The notes beneath the pieces are model-generated. The model made no database searches, was not told where the DNA came from, and saw only the letters and a list, made by a program, of their open reading frames with translations. Position numbers and translations under genes: made by a program. From Kineosporia mesophila (lineage in GTDB: Bacteria; Actinomycetota; Actinomycetes; Actinomycetales; Kineosporiaceae): DNA of 64,000 bases. Location: contig NZ_JAJOMA010000014.1 in the NCBI RefSeq assembly GCF_021129235.1, positions 1 through 64,000 on the forward strand. The letters are read 5' to 3'. Positions 25,336 to 33,345 of the stretch are shown in pieces; position 1 is the stretch's first letter; each line of letters starts with the position of its first letter.

Positions 25336-26161
25336 CGGCAGTCTCCTTCAGGTCGGGTCGGTCGAGATAACGTTCCAGCCCGTACTGCTCGTGCTCGGTG
25401 ATCAGGAGCCGGGTGTACTCGTGCTGCGGGTCGTGCAGCACCGAGGCGGTCGGGCCCTGTTCGACCACCACCCCGTCGCGCATCACCAGCACCTGCTCGC
25501 AGAGCTGGGCGACCACGGCCAGGTCGTGCGACACCACCACCAGGGCCAGGCCGGTGCTCTCCCGCAGATCCGTGAGCAGATCGAGGATCTCGGCCTGCAC
25601 GGTGACGTCCAGGGCCGTGGTCGCCTCGTCCGCGATCAGGATCTTCGGGCGCAGCGAGATGGCCGCCGCGATGAGCACCCGCTGCTGCATACCCCCGGAC
25701 AGCTCGTGCGGGTACCGGTCGTAGACCCGGTGCGGGTCCCTCAGGTGTACCTCGGCGAGCAGTTCCAGGGCCCGCTGCCGGGCCGCCCGGCGGCCCAGAC
25801 CGGCCTTGACCCGAAGGGCCTCGGCGATCTGCGAGCCCACGGTGAGCGAGGGGTTCAGGTACGAGGCCGGGTCCTGGAACACCGCGCCGATCGTCGAGCC
25901 CCGCAGGCCGGTCCACTGTCGCGCGGTGAGGCCGGAGATGTCCTGCCCGTCGATCGCGATCGAGCCGTGCGACAGCCGTAGCCCCGGTGGCAGGATGCCC
26001 AGCGCCGACCGGCAGGTGAGCGTCTTGCCGCTGCCCGACTCCCCGACGATCCCGACCACCCCACCGGGCTCCAGGTCGAACGAGACCCCGTGCACGAGTT
26101 CCCTCGATCCGTGGGCAATCCGGACGTCCTGAAGCGCGAGCACCTTCTTCTCCGCGGTCAT
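25322..26161 (-). CDS. ABC importer ATPase (DppD/OppD-like)
   Basis: 279 residues: Walker A GESGSGKTL, signature LSGGMQQRVLIAAAI, Walker B ILIADEATTALD, H-loop VVVSHDLAVV, and the C-terminal HEYTRLLI stretch of OppD-type proteins. The ATG at 26161 overlaps the permease stop as ATGA within palindrome copy C, whose CCCCGGGGCGG sequence lies at the ribosome-site position. Acts at the cytoplasmic face with the two permeases encoded upstream. Confidence 0.92.
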   Translation of the reverse strand: MTAEKKVLALQDVRIAHGSRELVHGVSFDLEPGGVVGIVGESGSGKTLTCRSALGILPPGLRLSHGSIAIDGQDISGLTARQWTGLRGSTIGAVFQDPASYLNPSLTVGSQIAEALRVKAGLGRRAARQRALELLAEVHLRDPHRVYDRYPHELSGGMQQRVLIAAAISLRPKILIADEATTALDVTVQAEILDLLTDLRESTGLALVVVSHDLAVVAQLCEQVLVMRDGVVVEQGPTASVLHDPQHEYTRLLITEHEQYGLERYLDRPDLKETAGAGH

Positions 26162-26198
26162 GCAAGACCGCCCCGGGGAGGTTCTGCCTGATCAAGAA
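26151..26198. repeat. 48-bp junction palindrome, copy C (diverged)
   Basis: A diverged copy with the CCCCGGGG centre and TGATCAAGAA end. On the minus strand it encodes the permease tail (LDQAEPPRGGLA), the TGA stop, and the ATG of the ATPase gene, exactly the layout of copy A. About 35 of 44 aligned bases match copy A. Confidence 0.7.
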
Positions 26199-27036
26199 CG
26201 GTTCTGGGGTCGGTCACGGACTTCACCTCTCGTACGGTCTGGACGTCCCGCAGGGCGTCGGCCAGCAGGTTGCAGCCCGACACCGTGCCCATGATCAGCA
26301 GGGCCGGCACCGCGGGCGCCCACGGCTGGTAGTCCAGGTAGCCCAGGTCCGAGGCCAGCAGACCGCCCCAGGTCGGGGCCGGGGGCTGCACCCCGACGCC
26401 GAGGAAGGTCAGGCTGGACACCACCACGAATCCGATGCCGATCGTCTGGGCCAGGGCGACGCCGATCGCCGGCAGCACCTTGGCCCAGACGTGACGGCGC
26501 ACGATCTGGCCGAACGAGGCGCCGGAGATCAGCGCGGCCTCGACGTACTGCGACCGGGCCACGGCCAGCGTCGCGGCCCGCGAGACCCGGAAGAACAACG
26601 GCGACACCAGCACCCCGACCACGAACATCGCCTGGGTGATGCCGTTCCCGAGGAGGGCGGTGACGGCCACGGCGAAGACCAGGAACGGCAGGGAGATCAG
26701 CGTGTCGGTCAGGCGCAGCACGCTCCACTCGAAGACCCGGCCGAGGTAGACCGAGGCAATGCCCGGGACGGCGCCGGCGAACAGCGCCACCAGCGCCACC
26801 TCGAGCGACCCGACGATGCTCGTGCGGGATCCGTCGAGCAGGCGGCTGAGCACGTCGCGGCCCAGGTAGTCGGTGCCCAGCCAGTGTCCCCCGGAGGGCC
26901 CGGCCAGGGTGGTGGTGCTGCCCGCGAGCGGGTCGTGCGGGGCCAGCAGCGGCCCGAACACGGCCAGGACCGCGACCAGCGCCAGGATGGCGAACGCGAC
27001 CTTCCCGGTGGGGAGGGCCCAGATCCGGCGGGTCAT
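26158..27036 (-). CDS. ABC importer permease (DppC/OppC-like)
   Basis: 292 residues with about six transmembrane helices. An N-terminal helix is followed by the periplasmic segment GPSGGHWLGTDYLGRDVLSRLLDG typical of DppC/OppC. The EAA-type loop is EAALISGASFGQIVRRHVWAKVLPAI. It starts with an ATG one base after the DppB-like permease. Its C-terminal tail comes from palindrome copy C, as in the LLM gene at 23.1 kb. It forms the translocation channel with its partner. Confidence 0.9.
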   Translation of the reverse strand: MTRRIWALPTGKVAFAILALVAVLAVFGPLLAPHDPLAGSTTTLAGPSGGHWLGTDYLGRDVLSRLLDGSRTSIVGSLEVALVALFAGAVPGIASVYLGRVFEWSVLRLTDTLISLPFLVFAVAVTALLGNGITQAMFVVGVLVSPLFFRVSRAATLAVARSQYVEAALISGASFGQIVRRHVWAKVLPAIGVALAQTIGIGFVVVSSLTFLGVGVQPPAPTWGGLLASDLGYLDYQPWAPAVPALLIMGTVSGCNLLADALRDVQTVREVKSVTDPRTVLDQAEPPRGGLA

Positions 27037-27037
27037 G

Positions 27038-28066
27038 TCACACCCCTCGCTGTGAGGCCGGGGTGAGCCGGCCGAGGACGACGTTGACGATCAGGTTGAA
27101 CAGGACGACCAGCACGATCGACACGACCAGCACGCCCTGCACCGCCGGCACGTCCCCGGCCTGCGCCGAGTCGTTGGCGAACCGGCCGAAACCCTGGAGC
27201 CCGAAGATCCATTCGGTGACGACCGCACCGCCGATCAGCGCCGGGAACTTCAGCCCGAGCACCGCCAGCGTGGGGCCCGTGCCGTTGCGCAGCACGTGCC
27301 GCCAGAAGATCCGCCGCGGGCTGATTCCCCGCACCAGGGCCCCGGTGACGTAGTTCTCCCGGTAGGCCCCGATCAGGCCCGAGCGCAGCTGCCGGGCCAC
27401 GTCGGCGACGGTGTCGAAGCTGAGCGCCAGCGCCGGCAGCAGGATGTGCGAGAGCCAGGGCCACAGGCCCAGTTCCAGCGGCACGTAGCCGGAGGCGGGG
27501 AACCAGCCGAACCCCACGGCGAAGACCGTGACCAGCACGATGCCGACCACGAAGGCGGGCATCACCGAGATCACCGTCATCACCGCGGTGATCGCCCGGT
27601 CGATCCAGGTGGTGTGCCTCAGCGCGGCCAGGGCCCCGAACGCGAACCCCAGCGTGATGCCGATCGTCAGGGCCAGCGCCGCGACCGACAGGCTGACGCC
27701 GAGCCCCATGCCGATCAGGTCGGCCACCCCGACCCCGTTGGACCAGCTGTTGCCCAGGTTCCCGTGCAGCATGTCGGTCAGCCAGGTCCCGTACTGGGCC
27801 AGGAAGGGCCGGTCCAGGCCCCATTCCGCCTCGATCCGGGCGATCGCCTCCGGTGTGGCCTGCTCGCCCAGCTGCATCCGGGCCGGGCTCAGCCCGCTGA
27901 TCGCCCGCAGCGCGAACGTCACGAAGGTGGCGACCAGGAACACCGGCACGAAGATCGCGACCGACTGGGCCAGGGTGAGCAGGATCCGGCCCAGCACCCG
28001 GCGGGCGGCCGGGAACGCACCGGGGATCCCGGGCGGGGCAAGGGTACTCGCGGTCATCTGCACCAA
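27038..28066 (-). CDS. ABC importer permease (DppB/OppB-like)
   Basis: 342 residues. DppB/OppB features: an N-terminal helix, the DRPFLAQYGTWLTDMLHGNLGNSW segment, several transmembrane helices and the cytoplasmic loop YVTGALVRGISPRRIFWRHVLRNG. The start is 28066 (GTG) or 28057 (ATG). It follows the binding-protein gene by three bases and is the first of the two permeases. Confidence 0.9.
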   Translation of the reverse strand: MVQMTASTLAPPGIPGAFPAARRVLGRILLTLAQSVAIFVPVFLVATFVTFALRAISGLSPARMQLGEQATPEAIARIEAEWGLDRPFLAQYGTWLTDMLHGNLGNSWSNGVGVADLIGMGLGVSLSVAALALTIGITLGFAFGALAALRHTTWIDRAITAVMTVISVMPAFVVGIVLVTVFAVGFGWFPASGYVPLELGLWPWLSHILLPALALSFDTVADVARQLRSGLIGAYRENYVTGALVRGISPRRIFWRHVLRNGTGPTLAVLGLKFPALIGGAVVTEWIFGLQGFGRFANDSAQAGDVPAVQGVLVVSIVLVVLFNLIVNVVLGRLTPASQRGV

Positions 28067-28069
28067 CCC

Positions 28070-29605
28070 CTAGGAGATCTTCACGCCGGTCCAGTTGATG
28101 TGCCCCGGATTGGCCGGCAGACCCGAGATCGAGGGGTCCTTGGCGTAGACGCTGGGCTGGGAGTAGGTGAAGACCAGCGCCTCGCTGACCAGGCCGGCCC
28201 GGGTGGCGGCCTGCAGGTTCGCCTCGTAGTCACCGTCTTCCAGCGGGGTCTGGCGCACCTTCGCCACCGCCTTCTCGAAACCGTCCGGCTCGTAGGGGGT
28301 ACTGAGGTTCAGCGGGCCGTTCGGGCCGAAGTGCGCGGTGAGGGTCTGCAACGGTGAGTCGCGGCCGGTCGTGCCGTACAGCGAGGCGACGAGGTCCTTG
28401 GCGAAGAACGGGGTGGCCCAGTTCTTGTCGATCTTGATGTTGACCGTGATGCCGATCGCCGCCAGCTGCGACTGCACCACCTCGGCCGCGGGGTCCTCGG
28501 CCGGGATCACCAGGTCGATCGTCAGGTCGTCACCGGAGTACTTCGACTCGGCCAGAGCGGCTTTGGCCTTCGCCACGTCATGCGGCCAGAGGTCGGCCGA
28601 CTGCGGGTCGTAGGCGATGTACTCCTTCGGGAACGGCTGGGTGGCGACCGTGCCGTAGCCGAAGGTCAGCTTGTCCACGAACTCCTGCCGGTCGATGCCG
28701 TACCGCACGGCCTCGACCACCTTCGGGTCGTCGAACGGCTTCTTGTTGACGTTCAGGCTGAGGTTCGAGGCGTTGTAGCCGGGCTGCACGAACACGTCGA
28801 GCCCGGCCTTCTCGGCGGCCTGCGCCTGCGCCGCGGCCACGTCGGCGAAGTTGTACACCCCGGTCTGCAGACCCGAGACCACGGTGGAGGCGTCGGGGGC
28901 GGAGACCAGTTCGACCTTGTCGATGTGGATGTTCGCGGCGTCCCAGTAGTCCGGGTTCTTCTCCAGCACGGCCTTGGTGCCCGGGATGAGCTGCGTGATC
29001 ACGAAGGGCCCGTGCCCGACCGGCTTCTGGTCGAGCGCCTTCGGGTCGGCGGCAGCTTGTGGGCTGGCCACCTGGAGCACGCGCTCACCGAACAGCAGCG
29101 GGATCTGGTAGTCCACCTGGGTCAGGTCCACGACCACGTCCAGGTCACCGTCGGCCGTGACCTTGTCGATCGAGGTGAGGTCACCGAAAAGGGCCGAGTC
29201 CTCCTGGGTCTTGGCCCGCTCGACGGCCTTCTTCACGGCGTCCGCGTTCACCGGGGTGCCGTCGCTGAACGTCAGGCCCTCGCGCAGGTGGAACGTGACC
29301 TGATCGCCCTTGTCGTTGTAGTCCCAGCTCTCGGCCAGGTCGGGCACCGCCTCGCCCTTCTCGTTCACCCGGGTCACCGAGGCGTAGACCAGTGACAGGT
29401 GCCGGAACTGGGCACCGCTGCCGCCCACCACCGGGTCCCAGTGGGTCGGGAAGAAGGACGACGCCCATTTCAGGGTGGCGGCGCCGGCCGCGGCGCTGGA
29501 TCCGCCGTCACCGCAGGCCGCGAGTACCGCCCCGAGCGCGGGAACGGCGAGCAGGCCGCCGAGGAAGGACCGCCGGCCGAGGCCGGGCGAGGAGTCAAGG
29601 GTCAT
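28070..29605 (-). CDS. ABC importer solute-binding lipoprotein (SBP_bac_5)
   Basis: 511 residues. The N-terminus has a twin-arginine signal (RRSFLGGLLAVPALGAVLAAC) ending in a lipobox Cys at about 31, so it is probably Tat-exported and lipid-anchored. The body is a family 5 (dipeptide/oligopeptide/nickel) binding protein: VPDLAESWDYNDKGDQVTFHLREGLTFSDGTPV, VEAVRYGIDRQEFVDKL. The four following genes encode the matching importer. Between two NtaA-type monooxygenases, the likely cargo is an organosulfur or amino compound rather than a peptide, an inference from context. Confidence 0.9.
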   Translation of the reverse strand: MTLDSSPGLGRRSFLGGLLAVPALGAVLAACGDGGSSAAAGAATLKWASSFFPTHWDPVVGGSGAQFRHLSLVYASVTRVNEKGEAVPDLAESWDYNDKGDQVTFHLREGLTFSDGTPVNADAVKKAVERAKTQEDSALFGDLTSIDKVTADGDLDVVVDLTQVDYQIPLLFGERVLQVASPQAAADPKALDQKPVGHGPFVITQLIPGTKAVLEKNPDYWDAANIHIDKVELVSAPDASTVVSGLQTGVYNFADVAAAQAQAAEKAGLDVFVQPGYNASNLSLNVNKKPFDDPKVVEAVRYGIDRQEFVDKLTFGYGTVATQPFPKEYIAYDPQSADLWPHDVAKAKAALAESKYSGDDLTIDLVIPAEDPAAEVVQSQLAAIGITVNIKIDKNWATPFFAKDLVASLYGTTGRDSPLQTLTAHFGPNGPLNLSTPYEPDGFEKAVAKVRQTPLEDGDYEANLQAATRAGLVSEALVFTYSQPSVYAKDPSISGLPANPGHINWTGVKIS

Positions 29606-29637
29606 GGGAGGGCTTTCCTTCGCTGATCTCTCTTTCG

Positions 29638-29685
29638 TTCGTGATCAGGCAAAGTCTCCCCGGGGAAACTTTGCCTGATCACGAA
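29638..29685. repeat. 48-bp junction palindrome, copy B (near perfect)
   Basis: Perfect 18-bp arms (TTCGTGATCAGGCAAAGT and its complement) around a CTCCCCGGGGAA centre. A single non-complementary pair separates the arms from the TCCCCGGGGA core. It lies in the gap between the LLM gene at 29.75 kb and the start of the binding-protein gene, so it would form a strong hairpin in the mRNA. Read on the minus strand it still spells an RDQAKFPRGDFA-stop tail like that of copy A. Confidence 0.92.
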
Positions 29686-29751
29686 CGAGTTGGAATGGGG
29701 GACGATCGCCACGGCGCCCGCGGGCTGGTCGCGGTTGCGCGGGTGGGTCGG

Positions 29752-31119
29752 TCAGGGGACGAGGGACGCGGCTTTCGCTTCTTCGGGACGGGCCGCGGTG
29801 TAACGGTTCTCCGGCACGGGCAGACCGAGGTTGCCGCGCAAGGTGGTCGATTCGTAGTCGCTGCGCACGACGCCGCGCTCGCGCAGGATGGGCAGCACCT
29901 GGTCGGTGAAGCGGGCGAAGTCGCCGGGGGCGTTGACGGTGATGTTGACGCCGTCGAAACCCCCGGCCTCGAACCAGCGCTGGATCTCGTCGGCCACGGT
30001 GAGCGGCGACCCGACGAACGGCGAGCGCCCGGCGTCGAGCTGGTGCTGCACGACCTGCCGCAGGGTCCAGCCCTTCTCGATGGCCAGGCGGGTGATGCCC
30101 TCGGCCTGGGTGCGGAAGCTCAGGGCGCCGGCCGCGGCGACCGAGGGGAACGGGGCGTCCAGGTCGTACTGGCTGAAGTCGTGCCAGCCGAAGGGCCTTC
30201 CGAGTTCGGCGAGCGCCTTCTCGAAGCTCCTGGCGCCCAGGGCCGCGTCCTGCCGGGCCCGGGCCTCCTCGTCGGTTTCGGCGATGATCGGGTGAATCCC
30301 CGGAACGATCAGCACGTTCTGCGGGTCACGGCCCTTGGCCGCGGCGCGCTCGCGCAGTTCGGTGCGGAACGCGACGGCCTGCTCGAGGGTCTGGGCGTGG
30401 GTGAAGATCGCGTCGGCGATCGCGGCACCCAGGTCGCGGCCCTCCTCGGAGTCACCGGCCTGGAAGATCACCGGCTGCCCCTGCGGCGTGCGCTCCAGGT
30501 TGAGCGGGCCGACGACCCGGAAGTGCTCGCCGGTGTGGTGCAGAGCATGGAGTTTCGTGGGGTCGAGGAACTCCCGGCGCTCGCGGTCGCGGGGCAGGGC
30601 GTCGGCCTCGTACGAGTCCCACAGGCCCTGCGCGACCCGGACGTGCTCCAGGGCCCGGCCGTAGCGGGTGGCGTAGTCGAAGTGCGCGTCGCGGCTGTAG
30701 TTCCCGGCCGTTCCGGCGTCTCCGCTGGTGACCACGTTCCAGCCGGCCCGCCCGCCGCTGATGTGGTCCAGCGACGCCAGCCGCCGGGCCACGTTGAACG
30801 GCTCGTTGTACGAGGTGGTGAGCGTGCCGACCAGGCCGATGTGCTCGGTGTGCACGGCGATGGCCGACAGCAGGGTGAGCGGTTCCAGGCGGCTGAGGTA
30901 GTGGTTCGGGGAGTCGGGGGTGATGAACTGGCTGTCGACGATGAAGACGTGGTCGAACTTCGCCGCCTCGGCCTCCTGGGCCCGGGCGATGTACCAGCGC
31001 ACGTCCACGCTGGCGTCGGTGGGGATCTGCGGGTCCAGCCAGGTGTGATGCTGGCCCGGTCCACCGACGCCGAGCAGGACGGCGCCGAGTTTGAGGGTGC
31101 GACGGGGTGATTCGGGCAT
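29752..31119 (-). CDS. NtaA/DszA-type flavin monooxygenase (LLM)
   Basis: 455 residues, close paralogue of the LLM at 23.1 kb and first gene of the operon running to 21.4 kb. Signatures: FDHVFIVDSQFITPDSPNHYLSRLEPLTLL, GGRAGWNVVTSGD, GRALEHVRVAQGLWDSYE, TPQGQPVIFQAGDSEEGRDLGA. Uses free FMNH2, so a flavin reductase elsewhere is needed. It is divergent to the LysR gene with a LysR-type operator between them, which suggests induction by a sulfur-metabolism effector. A palindrome separates it from the binding-protein gene. Confidence 0.88.
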   Translation of the reverse strand: MPESPRRTLKLGAVLLGVGGPGQHHTWLDPQIPTDASVDVRWYIARAQEAEAAKFDHVFIVDSQFITPDSPNHYLSRLEPLTLLSAIAVHTEHIGLVGTLTTSYNEPFNVARRLASLDHISGGRAGWNVVTSGDAGTAGNYSRDAHFDYATRYGRALEHVRVAQGLWDSYEADALPRDRERREFLDPTKLHALHHTGEHFRVVGPLNLERTPQGQPVIFQAGDSEEGRDLGAAIADAIFTHAQTLEQAVAFRTELRERAAAKGRDPQNVLIVPGIHPIIAETDEEARARQDAALGARSFEKALAELGRPFGWHDFSQYDLDAPFPSVAAAGALSFRTQAEGITRLAIEKGWTLRQVVQHQLDAGRSPFVGSPLTVADEIQRWFEAGGFDGVNITVNAPGDFARFTDQVLPILRERGVVRSDYESTTLRGNLGLPVPENRYTAARPEEAKAASLVP

Positions 31120-31240
31120 GACGAGACCCTCCGGCCATTGACGGGGAGAAAAAATGGGGGACGACGCCCAGGGTTGCCGAACTGAGTCAGCGACAGCCGG
31201 TGAGGGTCACAGTGGCTGTTCGGGTCATGGGTCGAGCATG
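31120..31240 (-). promoter_or_regulatory. Structured 5' leader of the LLM-ABC operon
   Basis: On the minus strand the leader can pair CCGAAC with GTTCGG around an internal AGCC/GGCT hairpin. It then has a short TGGG/CCCA stem followed by six T residues about 35 bases before the start codon. This resembles an attenuator. I could not match it to a known riboswitch. A short frame ending in LTGCR-stop overlaps it. Confidence 0.35.
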
Positions 31241-31270
31241 CGTGACCAGGAGATTTCTGTCTAACGATGC

Positions 31271-31295
31271 TTTGTGATGAACACCCATCACGAAA
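31271..31295. promoter_or_regulatory. LysR-type operator in divergent promoter
   Basis: An imperfect dyad, TTTGTGATG and CATCACGAAA separated by a short AACACC centre. It lies between the divergent LLM and LysR genes, about 30 bases upstream of the lysR start. It fits the T-N11-A style of LysR activator sites. Confidence 0.6.
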
Positions 31296-31324
31296 ACGAA
31301 TCATTCTCTAGTATTCTGGTAGAC

Positions 31325-32233
31325 ATGAGTCAGATTCTGGACATCGCCCCTCTCCGCAGCTTCGTCGCGGTCGCGGACACCGGCGGTTTCCAGCGGGCTG
31401 CCACGTCGCTGCACCTGAGCCAGGCGGCCGTGAGTCAGCACGTGCGGAAGCTGGAGAGCGCCACCGGACGGCCCCTGGTCGAGCGGCACGGCCGTGGATC
31501 CCGTCTGACCGCCGACGGCGAGCGCCTGTTGTCGCAGGCCAGGCGCATTCTGGCGCTGCACGACGAGACCCTGCGTGGCTTCGGGCGGCGCACCGTCGAG
31601 ACCGTGGTGATCGGCTCGACCGAGCACGCGGCCGCGCAGTTGCTGCCGTCCCTGTCCACCCAGCTGGCGAGCAGTCTGCCCGACCACCGTTTCCGGTTCC
31701 GTCTCGACCGGGGTACCCGGCTGCGGGAGGGCCTGACCGAGGGTCGCGTCGACCTGGCCCTGTTGCTCGGCCCGTCCGACGACCCGCGGGCCACACCGGT
31801 CGGCGACCTGAAGCTGACCTGGTACGCCGCCCCCACCTGGCGACGGCCCCCGGCGCCCGCCCCGATTCCGGTGGTGGCATTCGACCAGCCCTGCGCCTTG
31901 CGCACCCGGGCTCTGGAAACCCTTGCGGAAAACAGCATCCCGGCTATGGTTAACGCCGAGGCGATCCAGCTGGCCGGAGTTCAGGCAGCGGTCGGCGCCG
32001 GCCTCGGCGTCGCCCTGATGGCCACGCTCGGCCAGACCCCCGAGGGCCTGGCCGCCCGCCACGACCTGCCGGCGCCCCGGCCCCTGCCGCTCGCGGTCTG
32101 GTCGCGGCAGGGTCTGCCCTCCCACACGTCCACCGCCGTCGCGCAGGCACTGCGCGGGTTGCTCACCGAGCCGGGCCGCCTGGCGACCCGCGGATCGTCC
32201 TACGCCGAAGTCGAGTTCGCCCAGGGAGCCTGA
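31325..32233 (+). CDS. LysR-family regulator
   Basis: 302 residues from the ATG at 31325. The N-terminal helix-turn-helix is classical (LRSFVAVADTGGFQRAATSLHLSQAAVSQHVRKLESATGRPLVERHGRGSRLT), and the C-terminal half is a periplasmic-binding-protein-like effector domain. It is divergent to the LLM-ABC operon and followed one base later by a cupin gene. LysR proteins often control sulfur or aromatic catabolism; the effector here is unknown. A frame extension back to 31274 would run through the operator and is not used. Confidence 0.9.
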   Translation: MSQILDIAPLRSFVAVADTGGFQRAATSLHLSQAAVSQHVRKLESATGRPLVERHGRGSRLTADGERLLSQARRILALHDETLRGFGRRTVETVVIGSTEHAAAQLLPSLSTQLASSLPDHRFRFRLDRGTRLREGLTEGRVDLALLLGPSDDPRATPVGDLKLTWYAAPTWRRPPAPAPIPVVAFDQPCALRTRALETLAENSIPAMVNAEAIQLAGVQAAVGAGLGVALMATLGQTPEGLAARHDLPAPRPLPLAVWSRQGLPSHTSTAVAQALRGLLTEPGRLATRGSSYAEVEFAQGA

Positions 32234-32234
32234 C

Positions 32235-32756
32235 ATGCCCGCCATCCACCTGACCCCCGACGAGCACGGCGACGAGCCGGTCCGCACCCCCAGCGGCGTG
32301 CTGCTGCCGCCCGGCATCGACCCGTTCCACACCCGCCTGCACCAGATCGCCCCCGCGAGCCTGGTCGGGCAGACCACGCAGACCTCCGGCATGAAGCGAC
32401 TGGAGGCCGTGAGCGGCAAGACCGTGGGTGCCCAGCACCTGTGGATGGGCCAGACCCACGTGCCCGCCCTGACCAACTCCGGCAATCACCACCACGGGGC
32501 CTCCGAGACCGCCATCTACGTGGTCGCGGGGCACCCGGTGTTCGTGTTCGCCGACCTGGACGGCGACGAGCCGGTCGAGCGGCGTATCGAGACCTCGCCC
32601 GGCGACTACGTGTTCGTGCCCCCGTGGGTCCCCCACCGCGAGGAGAACCCCGACCCCGACGACGAGGCCCTGGTGGTCATAGCCCGCACCACCCAGGAGG
32701 CCGTCGTGGTCAACCTCGGCCAGCTCGACTGGTCCGAGGTGAACACGAGTTCGTAG
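32235..32756 (+). CDS. Cupin-domain protein
   Basis: 173 residues. A single cupin barrel with the metal-binding pattern NHHHGASETAIYVVAGHP (motif 1: His, His and Glu) and GDYVFVPPWVPHREENP (motif 2: His). Enzymes and regulators of this shape bind Fe, Mn or Ni; related small cupins include dioxygenases and acireductone-type or sulfur-metabolism proteins. It starts one base after the lysR stop, so it is co-expressed with the regulator. No precise function can be given. Confidence 0.8.
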   Translation: MPAIHLTPDEHGDEPVRTPSGVLLPPGIDPFHTRLHQIAPASLVGQTTQTSGMKRLEAVSGKTVGAQHLWMGQTHVPALTNSGNHHHGASETAIYVVAGHPVFVFADLDGDEPVERRIETSPGDYVFVPPWVPHREENPDPDDEALVVIARTTQEAVVVNLGQLDWSEVNTSS

Positions 32757-32757
32757 C

Positions 32758-32823
32758 CACCGGGGAATGTCTGCCGGATCACGAACGAGGCGGTGCTTCC
32801 TCCGTGATCCGGCCAAGTTTCCC
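32758..32823. repeat. Junction palindrome, copy E (halves inverted)
   Basis: The second half of the element (CCGGGGAATGTCTGCCGGATCACGAA in outline) is followed by a first-half-like stretch (CGTGATCCGGCCAAGTTTCCC in outline). The 11-bp arms GCCGGATCACG (32773-32783) and CGTGATCCGGC (32803-32813) pair perfectly. Located between the cupin stop and the deleted glycosyltransferase gene, it may act as a terminator, though it has no T-run. Confidence 0.65.
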
Positions 32824-32835
32824 TGCCCACAACGC

Positions 32836-33222
32836 TCACACCGCGCCCAGCCGCCCCGCCGCCACCGACGTCCCCTGTTGGCTCACCGACCCGGCCACCT
32901 CGCGAGCCCGCCTGGCCACCTCGGGTGACAACACCGTCCGCAAAGCAGTGGTCAGTGACTCGAGCGTGGGCACACTGCCCTCGTGCGCGACGCCGATGCC
33001 GAGTTCGGCCACCCGGCCGGCGAAATAGGGCTGGTCGACCACCTGCGGCACGATCACCTGGGGCACGCCGGCGCCGGCGGCCGTGGTGGTCGTGCCCGCA
33101 CCGCCGTGGTGCACGAGCGCGGCGCACCGCGCGAGCAGCGTCTGCTGGTTGGCCTCCCCGACGGCCAGGGCCAGTGGTTCCAGGTCTCCACGCGACCCGT
33201 AGGTCGACAGAACGACACGCAC
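32836..33222 (-). pseudogene. Internally deleted MGT-type glycosyltransferase
   Basis: A 128-residue frame joins the extreme N-terminus of a UGT/MGT glycosyltransferase (MRVVLSTYGSRGDLEPLALAVG) directly to its C-terminal nucleotide-sugar domain (NQQTLLARCAALVHHGGAG, TTTTAAGAGVPQVIVPQ, DQPYFAGRVAELGIG). About 270 residues of a normal 400-residue enzyme are missing, yet the frame is kept. The acceptor domain is gone, so activity is not expected. A rifamycin-associated-element-like palindrome lies upstream, so the ancestor may have been a rifamycin glycosyltransferase. The GTG at 33222 has a G-rich ribosome site. Confidence 0.75.
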
Positions 33223-33274
33223 TGCTCATCCCCCCCAAGGCTTTTGACGTCCAAGCCAGTGATTCTGGGGCAGG

Positions 33275-33301
33275 CCCGGGGCCTTGCCGCAAGGCCCCGG
33301 G
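33275..33301. promoter_or_regulatory. Rifamycin-associated-element-like palindrome
   Basis: A perfect 12-bp-arm palindrome (CCCGGGGCCTTG, CCG, CAAGGCCCCGGG). On the minus strand, facing the glycosyltransferase remnant, it contains GGGGCCTTGCGGCAAGGCC, which equals the remembered 19-bp rifamycin-associated element apart from one inserted C. That element precedes rifamycin-inactivating genes in actinobacteria, including glycosyltransferases. Confidence 0.6.
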
Positions 33302-33320
33302 TGCGCTGTACCTTAGGAGT

Positions 33321-33345
33321 GGAGAGGGAAACCCTCTCCTTTTTT
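33321..33345 (+). terminator. Rho-independent terminator-like hairpin
   Basis: Perfect 8-bp stem GGAGAGGG/CCCTCTCC with a 3-base loop, followed by six T residues on the plus strand. It would stop plus-strand transcription running toward the convergent LLM gene. It sits just upstream of the palindrome that faces the glycosyltransferase remnant. Confidence 0.75.
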
